Assembly: GCF_000003605.2 (NCBI RefSeq) | Contig: NW_003140838.1 | Coordinates: 40,816-57,882, forward strand | From: Saccoglossus kowalevskii | Lineage: Eukaryota > Hemichordata > Enteropneusta > Harrimaniidae | DNA length: 17,067 nt | Direction of reading: 5' to 3' | Part shown: positions 1 through 9,441 of the stretch, piece after piece | How positions within the stretch are numbered: position 1 is the first letter of the stretch | How the letters are laid out: the number at the start of each line of letters is the position of its first letter | Position numbers and translations under genes: made by a program | Notes under the pieces: model-generated | What the model was told of the DNA's origin: nothing | The model's input: the letters and a program-made list of their open reading frames with translations, nothing else | The model's database searches: none

Positions 1-945
1 CTAATACCATTTTATGTATGTTAATACCATTTCAAGTATGTTAATACCAGTTTATGTATGCTAATACCATTTTATGTATGTTAATACTATTTCATGTATG
101 TTAATACCAGTTTATGTGCGTTAATACCAGTTTATGTATGCTAATACCATTTCATGTATGGTAATACCATTTTATGTACGGTAATACCATTTTATGTATG
201 GTAATACCATTTTAAATATGTTAATACCATTCTATGTATGCTAATACCATTTTATGTATGGTAATAACATTTTATGTATGTTAATACCATTTCATGTATG
301 GTAATACCATTTTATGTATGTTAATACCATTTTATGTATGCTAATACCATTTTATGTATGTTAATACAATTTTAAGTATGTTAATACCAGTTTATGTATG
401 CTAATACAATTCCATGTATGTTAATACTATGTCATGTATGTTAATACTATTTTATGTATGCTAATACCATTTTATGTATGTTAATACAATTTTAAGTATG
501 TTAATACCAGTTTATGTATGCTAATACCATTTCATGTATGTTAATACCATTTTATGTATGCTAATACCATTTTATGTATGTTAATACCATTTCATGTATG
601 CTAATACTATTTTATGTATGCTAATACCATTTTATGTATGTTAATACTATTTTATGTATGCTAATACTATTTCATGTATGTTAATACTATTTTATGTATG
701 TTAATACCATTTTATGTATGTTAATACTATTTTATGTATGCTAATACTATTTCATGTATGTTAATACTATTTCATGTATGCTAATACTACTAGTATTTTA
801 TGTATGCTAATGCCATTTTATGTATGTTAATACCATTTCATGTATGCTAATACTATTTTATGTATGTTAATATCATTTATGTATGCTAATACCATTTGAA
901 GTATGCTAATACCATTTCATGTATGCTAATGCCATTTTATGTATT
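1..945. repeat. 20-bp minisatellite array, about 47 copies
   Basis: The typical unit is TTAATACCATTTTATGTATG, with the first base C, T or G and recurring variants (CCAG, TTCATG, TTTAAG) at fixed unit positions. The first 39 units keep an exact 20-bp register up to position 780. Then comes a 26-bp irregular unit (781-806), more 20-bp units, a 19-bp unit (867-885) and decay after 945. The blocks at 361-420 and 481-540 share the same unusual variant order, which implies a 120-bp (six-unit) duplication inside the array. The array runs off the left window edge, so its true length is unknown. No coding role is visible. Confidence 0.97.
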
Positions 946-1524
946 TTAAAACCATTCCGTCCGTGATGACGTACATTTACAGTTTATCAGTGTTCAAGGT
1001 TAACAAATATCCATGTTTTAATGCGTCAATAAATAAAACAAATTTAATTTATATCATTACATTGCATTTTTAACCTGCGCCACTTACGGCGCATTCAAGT
1101 ATCGGGAAATGGGATATCTCCGATATGCCGGATCATGGACTGAGTGTGAGGGCGCTGTATTCAGCGGAACTTGATATATTATGTATAGGGTGGAATAGCA
1201 CTGTCATTTTAACAAAATAAATTATAAATAAACCGATACATGAGTAAGTATCAAATTTAGGAGAAATATAATCCAATTTTACAATGAAATGTCAAGTGAA
1301 CCAGAACTAGTGAATCACTGTTGAAAAACGCCCAAAAACTAAGCAAATTCGTCAAACAATCATGGTATACATAATCATCGTGGCGTCGATGTTGTATGTT
1401 AATCTCAATTAAAATGCTGGGTCTGCGGCAGTGAACGTCAGCCGCATAAATACGTGAGATAACACTCTTCACGCTGATGGAAGCGAGTGGTAATAAATAT
1501 CTCTCAGAGGCGGCGGAACGAAAT
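946..1524. other. Unique AT-rich sequence, no gene seen
   Basis: The minisatellite decays over 946-965. After that I see only AT-rich sequence without splice-flanked open frames or recognisable repeats. The minus-strand open frame covering part of it has no protein-like features and overlaps the start of the next repeat. Confidence 0.6.
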
Positions 1525-1666
1525 GGGGGGGGGGTCTGCTCACGCAACCTTACTAGGGGGTCTGGCCATGCTCTCCCTTAACAATTTTGAAATCTAGACT
1601 CCCTGAAACGACATTTCCTGCATTTTGAGGGTAACATTTTGCTGATACAAAGGGATTCAGCTTGAT
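1525..1666 (+). repeat. Dispersed poly-G repeat, copy 1
   Basis: The segment begins with ten G and TCTGCTCAC, and continues with blocks also found at 9442-9602 in the same orientation: CCTTACTAGGGGGT, GGCATGCTCTCC, GAAATCTAGA, ATTTCCTGCATTTTGAGG and AAAGGGRTTCAGCTTGAT. Copy 1 lacks about 19 bases present in copy 2 just after TCTGCTCAC. Flanks outside the shared block differ, as expected for two insertions of one mobile family. After 1666 copy 1 continues into a GC-richer stretch (to about 1735) that may be the rest of the element. No terminal repeats or target duplications could be identified, so the class is unknown. Confidence 0.85.
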
Positions 1667-3432
1667 TTTGGAGGGGCGACGCTCCCAATATTTTTTTCGA
1701 GGGGCCGGGGTGATCGCCCACTGTGCCGCCGCAACTGTCTCTTCACACAAAGAGCGGATAGTGGTGAGATACATCTCTAGTTATTCAACGGTCATTAGTA
1801 ACCTCTATGTCTCATATACTCTAAATGCTCTAATCCGGCTGAGATTCTCCAGAATTCATGAATCATTCAATGTTATTTCATAAAGCAGAGGGCAGTGTAT
1901 AAAACTACGTCACCCGTCTACATATACAACGTCACTTACATTATACAATTAATATCATGTAATGTATTCATAATGAAAAACCTGCAGATAATAAGACGTA
2001 ATTATAGTTATTGAATTTCACGGTGTGCGTGCATTAATGCTTTGCCACAGCGTGCATGCTCGTTAGTAAAAAATTAAATAGATTATGTTGCCATGGCAAC
2101 CTTATAATTAATTTGTTGGGCAATTTTTGTCGTTTAATTATGGGTTAATACTTCTCTGTTGTCTCATATTGCGTAATTAAAACGTCTCATCTGACTCACA
2201 AACCACATCAAATTACGTGTCCGTACAGCCAAGTATCTCCATCGAATATTCAAATGAAAAGCATGACTTACGAACATTTGAAATTACAAACGTTACCCAC
2301 AGGGCGACTGTGCAATATCCTATATTGTCATGTGATATTCTGCAAATTATTGTGTTCAGATATCCCCAGTAAATACACATATGAGAACGAAAATTAATTG
2401 TTCAATTTGAATAATCGAAATCTAGGAACAATGCTTCCATCCTAATTTATGCGTTATGTAATTGAGCATACATTATCTAATGCATAGAAGTATTACACAT
2501 ATCTGGTGTTTAAAGCAAAAATAATTATAATCAAATTGATATTGATTTGTGCTTTACTATAATATTCAAAATAATTCTAATTATGAATATAAATAAAGAT
2601 CAAGAAATGATTATTAATTGTGCGACAGACACACAATTGTGACAACTGTCGTTTCTCGTGCATTATGCGTGTATGGATAGCATCAAAGATTCACCAATGT
2701 TGAATCGATGTGCTTTACTATAATCGTCACATAATGCTACATAATTGTCCGTGAATCCATACTTTTTGGTTAATGAGGCAGTATTGACTAGACATACGAG
2801 CAACAAAAGCCATTCCCAGCGGAAATGTGGAACAGCTGTGAGTAGGAGTGATAACAGTAACTTACACACACATGTGAGAATAACTCGGCTATAATCTGTT
2901 CAAATGTTCAGCAGTTTCATTACATGAAAATAAAATATCAATGTTCGCACTATTTATTTACATCCTACATCATGGAAATTTCTCTAGTTCAATTAGAAAT
3001 AGTGAGTTTGTTATGTTCGATGTTTTTTTTATTAATATGTTGGTAGACGTTTAGGGTTGACAGCGACGAGAAAACACAGTTATATATTCACATTCCACCT
3101 CTGTGTCTGTATGACTATTTGTTTATCTATTTCTGCTTGTTATGTACAATTATAACGACCAAATGCCTTGGTATTGCAGCACTTATTTCTCATATCGCTC
3201 TGGGGGAATATGTGTTTACAATATCCGCCAGCGGCAAGATATATTCCGGATATAGACTATACAGGTCATGGCATATAATATAAAGTCAATTATCTACGAC
3301 GTAAGGCATAAATAAAAATACCCATACTTACAGAGAAAAATGATCATCGGATTTTTAAATTGCGAACCATTTGTATTATGCAGTAAAATCTTAAAAATGC
3401 AAAATTAAAATTGTGATACTATAAATTGAAAT
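1667..3432. other. Intergenic AT-rich stretch, no gene seen
   Basis: About 1.8 kb with no convincing exon. The open frames here are short and hydrophobic by AT-rich composition, and none is flanked by good splice sites. The one notable site is the 14-bp palindrome at 2087-2100, listed separately. Confidence 0.55.
2087..2100. promoter_or_regulatory. Perfect X-box (RFX-type) palindrome
   Basis: GTTGCCATGGCAAC is a perfect 14-bp inverted repeat and matches the known RFX transcription factor X-box, GTNRCC-N-RGYAAC in form. RFX factors drive ciliary and immune genes in animals. No gene start is visible next to it, so its target would be outside the window or it may be inactive. Confidence 0.5.
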
Positions 3433-3791
3433 GTAAAATATTTACATTCTTCAGTGGAACAACGTGGACAATTTTATTGTGCCATGATTGATTTTTCGAA
3501 GGCGTTTGTCACCGTGGAATGACGATATATATATTCTTCATAGAGGCGGAGTAAAGGAAAAGATGTTTAGTATATTATTTAATATTTATGCTAATGTCAA
3601 ATCATGTGCGTGAACTTATTACAGTAATGCAAATATTTCCTGTGTCCCGTTGGTGTCCACCACTACAAGGGTTTATGCTGAGGCCTTTCATATTCCCTTT
3701 TTTCATAATCGAGTTAATCCTTGAGCTAAATGATACTAACCATCATAATACCCAATTATCCCCGGACTTGATTGAATTATTTTGTCTTTTA
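3433..3791 (+). pseudogene. Decayed LINE reverse transcriptase, segment 1 (motifs A and B)
   Basis: Translation from 3451 gives a non-LTR reverse transcriptase palm start: a Gln-Arg-Gly stretch followed by AMIDFSKAFVTVE. The first motif-A aspartate (codon 3490-3492) is kept and the Asp after AF is now Val. A stop follows at once. Further on, in shifted frames, come the GVKEKMF-like helix, NIYANVKSCVR, the degenerate motif-B region (FPVSRW...MLRPFIFPFFI) and an ELNDTNHH stretch leading to LIELFCLL. Fingers and endonuclease parts are missing, so the copy is probably 5'-truncated, as is common for LINEs. It is inactive. The family was recognised from motif order; I cannot assign the clade with certainty. 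Confidence 0.85.
3789..3791. repeat. Target-site duplication TTA, left copy
   Basis: TTA directly precedes the left terminal repeat starting GGGATTGGTCAG, and is repeated at 5004-5006 after the right terminal repeat. Removing the element plus one TTA makes the LINE reading frame continuous, which independently supports the duplication. Confidence 0.85.
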
Positions 3792-5003
3792 GGGATTGGT
3801 CAGTTACTTCGGCCTGGGGGGGGGGGTCGGTGGATCAGTTGGGGGGGGGGTCACCCTGTTTTTGATATCATGTTTTCCACAATTCACACACGCGCTCATG
3901 CATATATTTTTTAAAATGCTATTTCAGAACAAACGATAAAAAAGTTAATCGTACAAATGTATTCTTAATAATAACTATTACCTATATTGCCTATAAATTT
4001 ATTGATGCAAAAAATGTTATAGGCTAAATATTTTGAGGTTAAAGTTGCCAAATAAATAACAGATTATGCAATGCGGCTAGAACCACCAATTATAAAGTTA
4101 AGTTTTAAACACATCAAAAGTCCATGTGCTGCTGATATCAGATTATTTTATTTAAAGTCTGAAGTCACTATTGTATAAGATATTTACTGGATTTATCCAA
4201 TTATAACAGGAGACGGAAAGACAACACCGTGACAACAATTAGTACAAAGAGCAGTGACAGTATTTGTTAAGCAAATCAAAAAAGTTAAATTTGTGAAAAT
4301 GCTGATATATAAATTAAAATAAATGATGAAAAAATAAATAAATAGATTTTTTTTTGTTTTTTTAACTTTTAAATATGCATATTTTGCTCTGTAAAATACC
4401 AAAATCCAACACAAATTTAAGCAAAAATCAAAGTTTCCTTTGTTTTCATAAGCACAAATTGTGCTTCGGGTGGAAAGCTTTCCTGGTCTATAAGATATGA
4501 AAGATATTTTAAATCCAGCTTAGTTTTCAAAGAGTTCAAACCGCCTAGATTCAAATCCTCTTTTCCTATCTTATAAGGGCGTTTATCGAGTAAGTACTCC
4601 ACAGCTTTGCTTTTATTTACTATCTTTAGCAGAATAGATTTCCCTCCTTCCTGCAGCCTTTTCTGTAGTTATTTTTTGGCTTTATGCTTCCCCTCCCCTC
4701 CTAAGGTCTATTAAATGCAAACGCTAAAAATTATGTCAAAATTATGGCAAACCATGATATATTCAATGCACATATAATACATTTTGTAATCATATCAGAG
4801 TCAAAACTGTTAATGTTTCTTTGTTTTTTTAGGGGGGTCAGCATGTTTTAAGTTTTAAAATATAATGTAGTGGGGGGGGGGGGGGTCACCCACTTTTTTT
4901 TATTTGATAGGGGGCCCGGGTGGGTCAACTGAGATTTACAGTTGGCAAAATGGAATCTGCCGACCCCCCCTAGGCCGAAGTAACAAACCAACTGACCAAT
5001 CCC
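3792..5003. mobile_element. Non-autonomous DNA transposon with TIRs (PIF/Harbinger-like)
   Basis: The left end GGGATTGGTCAGTTACTTCG continues GCCTGG plus a G tract and TCGG. The right end, read on the minus strand, has GGGATTGGTCAGTTGG, an 8-9 base insertion, then ACTTCGGCCTAGG plus G tract and TCGG. The TIR is therefore about 40 bp with one indel. The 1212-bp element is flanked by TTA on both sides. A 3-bp TWA-type duplication with GGG-starting ends is usual for PIF/Harbinger elements; that assignment is inference. Interior G tracts of 11, 10 and 14 bases lie at 3816, 3841 and 4872. No transposase is recognisable, so it would depend on a helper. It sits inside a dead LINE. Confidence 0.85.
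4417..4668 (-). pseudogene. Unrecognised protein-like open frame inside the DNA transposon
   Basis: On the minus strand the frame is open from the codon after a TAA at about 4669-4671 down to a TAA at 4417-4419, about 83 codons. It begins close to a possible splice acceptor (aactacag, exon side from 4662). The translation is rich in Lys, Leu, Asp and Glu, with stretches such as KAVEYLLDKRPYKIGKEDLN, GGLNSLKTKLDLKYLSYL and DQESFPPEAQFVLMKTKE. It looks like real globular or helical protein rather than AT-driven noise, unlike the neighbouring frames. There is no Met start until near the end. It could be a captured host exon or a relic of the element's own protein. I do not recognise the family. 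Confidence 0.35.
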
Positions 5004-5714
5004 TTAGTTGCTAACAATGTGACATTATTTTCAGATTCAATTATTGGTCTCCAAAAACAACTCAATAAGCTTGAGCTGTATTGTTATCGTTGGTAAAGAT
5101 GTCGGTAAATTTGGACAAAACAAAAATATTGTATTTGAGGGAGGTGGCCGTTTATCTAAGAGAGAAAAGAGGTGTTGTCGTGGTGATGAGGATATTGAAA
5201 CTGTAACATATTATAAATATCTTATGACTTCATAGTAGACACCAGTGGACAATGGCTAAAAAGCTATTTGCAAAGCAAGCCAAAACACGTTCATTAAACT
5301 ACTACAGGTGTATAAAACTGTTAAGTCAATTGTCATTTAATAAATATTTAAAAATATTCGACACAGCAGTTCCAATATTGACGTATGAAGCGGGAATATT
5401 TGGAAAGAATTCAGTATCTTGCTTGCAGGTTGTTCCTTGTTGTATATGTAAAAGCGCCGAATAATAGCGTCATTGGTGAATGTGGGAGATTATCTGTATA
5501 CAGAAAAGAAATGCAACAAATATTTCGCGAAACTAATACGCATTATGTCAAATTCAAGGTACTCTAGAAAATGCTATTATATGTTATTTGAAATCGAAGA
5601 GTCTGGAACCATAACAAAACAATATGCTCAGTGAAATTAAAAAAAAAAATCCCTATGTAACATAAACGAGATATGGTTTGCTCAAGATGTGGGACATATT
5701 CATAAATTTGTAAA
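5004..5714 (+). pseudogene. Decayed LINE reverse transcriptase, segment 2 (motif C to thumb)
   Basis: After the right TTA the LINE resumes with VANNVTLFSDSIIGLQKQLN, where VANN takes the place of the catalytic F/Y-A-D-D box; both aspartates are now Asn. Then, in shifted frames, come the KTKI-like stretch, GGGRLSKREK, ETVTYYKYL, WTMAKKLFAKQAK, LNYYRCIKLLSQLSFNKYLK and FDTAVPILTY (the usual AVVPILTYGAEIW region with a lost residue). ERIQYLACRLFLVVYVKAP and SVIGECGRLSVY follow. Near the end IWFAQDVGHIHKFVN is read just before the MITE. Several frameshifts and stops mark a dead copy. Confidence 0.85.
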
Positions 5715-5716
5715 TA

Positions 5717-5924
5717 CTGTAAAATGACTAATTTTCACTGGGTTTAAATTTCACTGATTTACCATTTCAGGCATATTCAGTGGGTTTTAAATTCACGGTT
5801 TCGTCATTTAGATAATGTGTTCTATGCAAAATTTTACATATTCACTGTGTTTTAATTTAGCGCATTTTTCCAGTCAGCGAAACAAGCTAAATTAAAACCC
5901 AGTGAATAATTACTCCCTTTACAG
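5717..5924. mobile_element. 208-bp MITE with TIRs, TA target duplication
   Basis: The left end CTGTAAAATGACTAATTTTC and the right end on the minus strand, CTGTAAAGGGAGTAATTATT, are followed on both sides by CACTGGGTTT(T)AATTT, giving TIRs of about 40 bp. TA flanks both ends (5715-5716 and 5925-5926). Removing the element and one TA leaves the LINE frame reading HKFVNNVIVRFK. Inside, the TTCACTGGGTTT-like block occurs three times in direct order plus once inverted. The last pair forms a hairpin: 23-base arms at 5839-5861 and 5886-5908 with one mismatch and a 24-base loop. TA duplication hints at Tc1/mariner-type mobilisation, but this is inference. No coding capacity. Confidence 0.88.
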
Positions 5925-5926
5925 TA

Positions 5927-6362
5927 ATGTTATTGTGAGATTTAAGTATTATTGAGCTACTGAATGGTCGGCTGATTCGCGTACACTGGATAAACTGGAT
6001 ACATATCGTAAGTTTAAAAAAATAGAACCCTTAGTGTTCATGTCCATATGCAGGCAGACAGAGGTAATCTTGAAATTTACGAGCGTACTTGTGAGCTCTG
6101 TGAGATGTATATACTTGAAAACGAGTATCATTTTATGTATAAAAAGCTATCTATATGCATACATCATTTTTCTTCACTTCTCCATTTGAAACCAAATTTC
6201 TCAATTTACTCACATCACAGAATGATGCGGTTTTGCAGTGTGGTGCTGCGTTTGTCTACCATGCCATGACATTTTGTACAATGCTTATTTTCTGTGTATT
6301 TACTTTTTGAGCTAACGGCGTTTTAATAGTAATAGAGATTATTATTTGAATTAAAAAAAAAA
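5927..6362 (+). pseudogene. Decayed LINE, segment 3 (C-terminal Cys motif and 3' end)
   Basis: This continues the LINE after the MITE: LDTYRKFKK near 5990, then at about 6081-6138 ERTCELCEMYILENEYHFM. That is the CxxC plus His part of the Cys-His motif at the C-terminus of many LINE ORF2 proteins; the last Cys is no longer in frame. Further on, in another frame, FLNLLTSQN and AAFVYHAMTFCTM end the protein (about 6195-6285). A ten-base A run at 6353-6362 may be the remains of the 3' tail. I could not find a clear target-site duplication for the LINE itself. Confidence 0.78.
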
Positions 6363-6689
6363 TCGAAATGCAGTGCGAATATACTGTAGTGAAAATTCAA
6401 ATGAAAAAAGTATGGCAACAATTTATACTTAATAAGTAGTCATGCAAAATTTGCATAATTAAGCATAACGCTACAGAAAGCAAATTCTGTGGAAAAAAAA
6501 CATGGTAAATGGGTTAATATTAATCTATTGACCGAAATAGTTATACAAAAATGTTAAGAGATTAATTTTTCGTAAAATAGCGAACTTTACGTCACTTTAC
6601 CTTTTCACAATGACGTCGACATGATATCTGATCCCTGAACATACACGTATGTCTATATCAATTTATTTGCGATGTGTTGTTAATGTATA
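6363..6689. other. AT-rich stretch, nothing recognised
   Basis: No exon-like frame, repeat copy or RNA gene could be supported here. Confidence 0.5.
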
Positions 6690-6835
6690 AGAAAACCCCT
6701 GGGTTACAAAAGCGTATTGCCTCAGCTGTCATAGGAACGTCCCGTGTTTGAGAATCGAAATCCCGTACCGCACGGTACTGTAATTTTCGGCTATTTAGAA
6801 AGGATTGCCTTTGCCTTCTCCGCTGTAATTTCTTT
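6690..6835 (+). repeat. Possible tRNA-like SINE remnant
   Basis: TTGCCTCAGCTGTCAT resembles a pol III A box. About 35 bases later, GAGAATCGAAATCCCG resembles a B box (GGTTCGAANCC-like). CCGTACCGCACGG follows, then TTGCCTTTGCCTTCTCCGC. The cloverleaf arms do not pair well enough for a functional tRNA. It could be a degenerate SINE head or chance similarity. Confidence 0.35.
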
Positions 6836-7223
6836 CATCGTATAAAAAACTGTGAATTTTCTGAGAATTAACCTGAAATAGATGAACTGAAGTAAACGCA
6901 CCTTCTTAGTGTGATGTACTCCAGTAATTTGAAACCTTGGTGCAGTTTGAGTCATTTAGTAGAGATACGGATGCAATTTATTGATCATGGTTTAAAGGAA
7001 ATATGATCTACAATATTGTGCGATCGTTTGCAATGTGAATTTTTACGACACTAATGCCATTGGGTTTCATCAAGTGTCGAAAATCATCATCATTAACTAT
7101 GAGTTTTAAAATTGTCAGAATTGACAGTAATTTGAATTCGCCGTACGTAGACGGGGTGCTAGTATATTTATTTCATTCGTATCGCTGAAACATTTTTGAC
7201 AAATTTGTCCAAAAAAAAAAATC
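6836..7223. other. AT-rich stretch, nothing recognised
   Basis: No supported gene or repeat. A ten-base A run lies at 7211-7220, just before the degenerate repeat block. Confidence 0.5.
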
Positions 7224-7410
7224 AAGATTCATATTTCATGAATTGATGAGGTCAGCTGTATTCGAAATTCAGATAGTTGTAAGGTGATGAGGTCAACTGT
7301 ATTTGAGACTCAAATTTCCATGAAGTTCGAGATTCAAAGTTCTATGAAGTGATGAGGTCAGCTATATTCGAGATTTAGAGTACTATGAAGTAATGAGGTT
7401 AGAGTGTATT
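7224..7410 (+). repeat. Degenerate tandem repeat, unit about 45-60 bp, about 4 copies
   Basis: The core GTGATGAGGTCAGCTGTATT occurs with variations at about 7244, 7283, 7348 and 7389. The copies are separated by TTCGAGATTCAAAGTTCTAT-type sequence, itself duplicated between the second and third core. Copies differ by substitutions and small indels, so the array is old. Confidence 0.8.
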
Positions 7411-7431
7411 ATTTTTACTGCAAAATGTTCC

Positions 7432-7770
7432 CCTTATTTTTAGCTCCGCTATCAACTTTGTCGAGCGGGGCTTATCATATGAGTGATTGTCCGTCGTCGC
7501 CTTCTGTCAGCGTCCGCATATTTATATATTTTTTTTATATTTTTTTCAACTTTTTTTGAAAACTACAAGTCTGATTACTTTGATACCTTGGGCAGACCTC
7601 TATCAGATCTATTCATTTCGTGATGATATCTTGGTCATTTTTGGTAAAAAGTGATATTTTCGACTTCTTGTGAAAAACACAAGTCCGATTACTTTTATAT
7701 TATTCATATAATTCATGGTGAATATTTTTGTCATTTTTAGTAAAAAGTGATATTTTCGACTTTCGACTTT
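7432..7770 (+). repeat. Dispersed-type repeat with hairpin head and two internal copies
   Basis: The head has AGCTCCGCT (7442-7450) facing AGCGGGGCT (7464-7472), a nine-base stem with one mismatch and a 13-base loop, then TTATCATATGAGTGATTGTC and CGTCGTCGCC. I recall similar AGCYCCGC...GCGGGGCTTAT heads as common dispersed repeats in marine invertebrate genomes, but this is from memory. The body holds two diverged direct copies of roughly 95-110 bp: 7557-7668 and 7670-7763. Both contain ACAAGTCYGATTACTTT and GGTAAAAAGTGATATTTTCG-like blocks. Confidence 0.7.
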
Positions 7771-9441
7771 TCGACTGTTTTTATTGTTTCCATGACATTG
7801 TTTTAACCATATTAAAAAAGGGCACAATTCCGTTTAAATTTAACTGATGATATAATAATATCGTTCATGAAATTGGAGGAGCACTCATCCCAATATATTC
7901 TGAATATACGTGAGAGTTTTCGGCGCTGTCAGCGAACTGTCCCATTCGTTTGGAAGGGTGTCAAGAGATACTTATCACTGTAATATGCAATAAATAGACA
8001 CTGGATTGTTTGTGAAAATGGCGGTATCATACAGTGAAGTAAAGTATTCGTTTATGCTTGGAGGTTTTTTGGCAGTTGTGACAGTCAGAATTATTTACAC
8101 AATAAAAATGTCTTATGTTCAGATGGATTAAAGTAGAAGCTGGTAGTAGAGAGACTATTCATCGACAAAATAGAAATTGTCTATGGGTCAGGCAAATTTG
8201 CTGGAGTGGTTCCTTTGATTTTATTTCTCCACTAGAGACAAATGATTCGGAGTTTGTCAAATAAAATAACACCCTTATTTCCAAAATAATATTGACTTTA
8301 TTTCATATAAATGTATTTATAATTTTTATAGACTGGGTGGGGCGCTTGGAATGCATTTCCCACAGTCTTCTGCAAAGTATTCCCGGTGCCGGTGACAACA
8401 ACGACGAAATCTCTCCCTCTAAATTTGGCTGAGTTTGAGTTTTTATTTTTTCTCGATTGTAGACGACTGTTTAGTTGTTTTCACCAGCTCTGTGATAGGC
8501 ATTCCACACCAGGCATGATAAGGAGCAAATTTAAATACATCCAACATGTTTACGTGTTCCTAGGGAATGTCACCAATCATCGTATATACCGGTATATTTC
8601 CAATATAATACTAATAATATGCAGCGTTTGCTACAATCAACGCTTTTTAATATATAATTTCCGCTTACATGAGTCATTGTCATCAAAAATATAAGTCACA
8701 AAATAATTACAGTAAAACTAAACTATACACATAAATACAATGTGTTGCCATGACACGGAGACTAAATGCAATATAGCTTCACGTAATTATATACATATCA
8801 ATACCACCTACATCCTTGCTATCGAGCTACAATGGACCTGTCACCATGGGTACCAACCTGTGAATTCATCTACGGACACAATTTTCCATTCTCGCAACTC
8901 TACGGGGGCCATTTTGAATACATTTCTGAAGTATTATTATTATTTATTTATTTATTAATAATCTAAGATTTACCACTGTCATGTAATGTTCCGAGTACAC
9001 CAAATTATACTTACTTAGAGAGTCAATAATATCCTCAATATTGACCTGGTTAGCTTGATCTTGGTTATACAAAAGTAGATGCCAACTAGTTTAATGGGAG
9101 ACATCGGCCAGAGAACACAGAAATATTTGCTTTTGAAAAAACAACCTCGCCAACGAACTATATGATCTCATATTAGTAACACGTAACCTGGTGAGAAACA
9201 GAAGAAGTTTGCACGGGATATTCTACCTAACAGGTCGGGCAATCGGCAAAGACTGAATGTTTGACTTAATTATCCCCAGTATCTTAATTCATGGTTAGAC
9301 ATTACGAAGCAGGGAGGTCACAAGTAATTCAAGTGAATAAAAATGAATTATTTATGATCGACTATTTAGATCAAAATAGCCAGGACTAAGTCTTCTGTGC
9401 ATCAACGAGCAGAGGTAGTGTCACTATATTTTGCATTGGTT
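7771..9441. other. Long intergenic stretch, one weak small ORF
   Basis: About 1.7 kb without a convincing gene. A 37-codon ORF at 8018-8131 is listed separately. The longer open frames between 8386 and 8958 have biased AT-driven composition and no splice or motif support. Short ATT/TTTA runs occur at 8934-8957. Confidence 0.5.
8018..8131 (+). CDS. Weak candidate small ORF, 37 residues with one membrane-like segment
   Basis: The ATG is in a good animal initiation context (gaaaATGGCG). The product starts MAVSYSEVKY, has a hydrophobic segment SFMLGGFLAVVTVRIIY at about residues 11-27, and ends KMSYVQMD before TAA. There is no recognised family, no promoter or poly(A) signal that clearly belongs to it, and no good splice donor in the frame. 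It could be a short membrane peptide, a first exon, or chance. I lean to chance. Confidence 0.15.
   Translation: MAVSYSEVKYSFMLGGFLAVVTVRIIYTIKMSYVQMD

Noticed and set aside
1-945. CRISPR array
   Set aside because: Units are directly adjacent without unique spacers, and the setting is an animal genome; it is a minisatellite.
6715-6780. Functional tRNA gene
   Set aside because: A- and B-box-like motifs are present, but acceptor and D-arm pairing fail and the B box departs from consensus. At best a SINE remnant.
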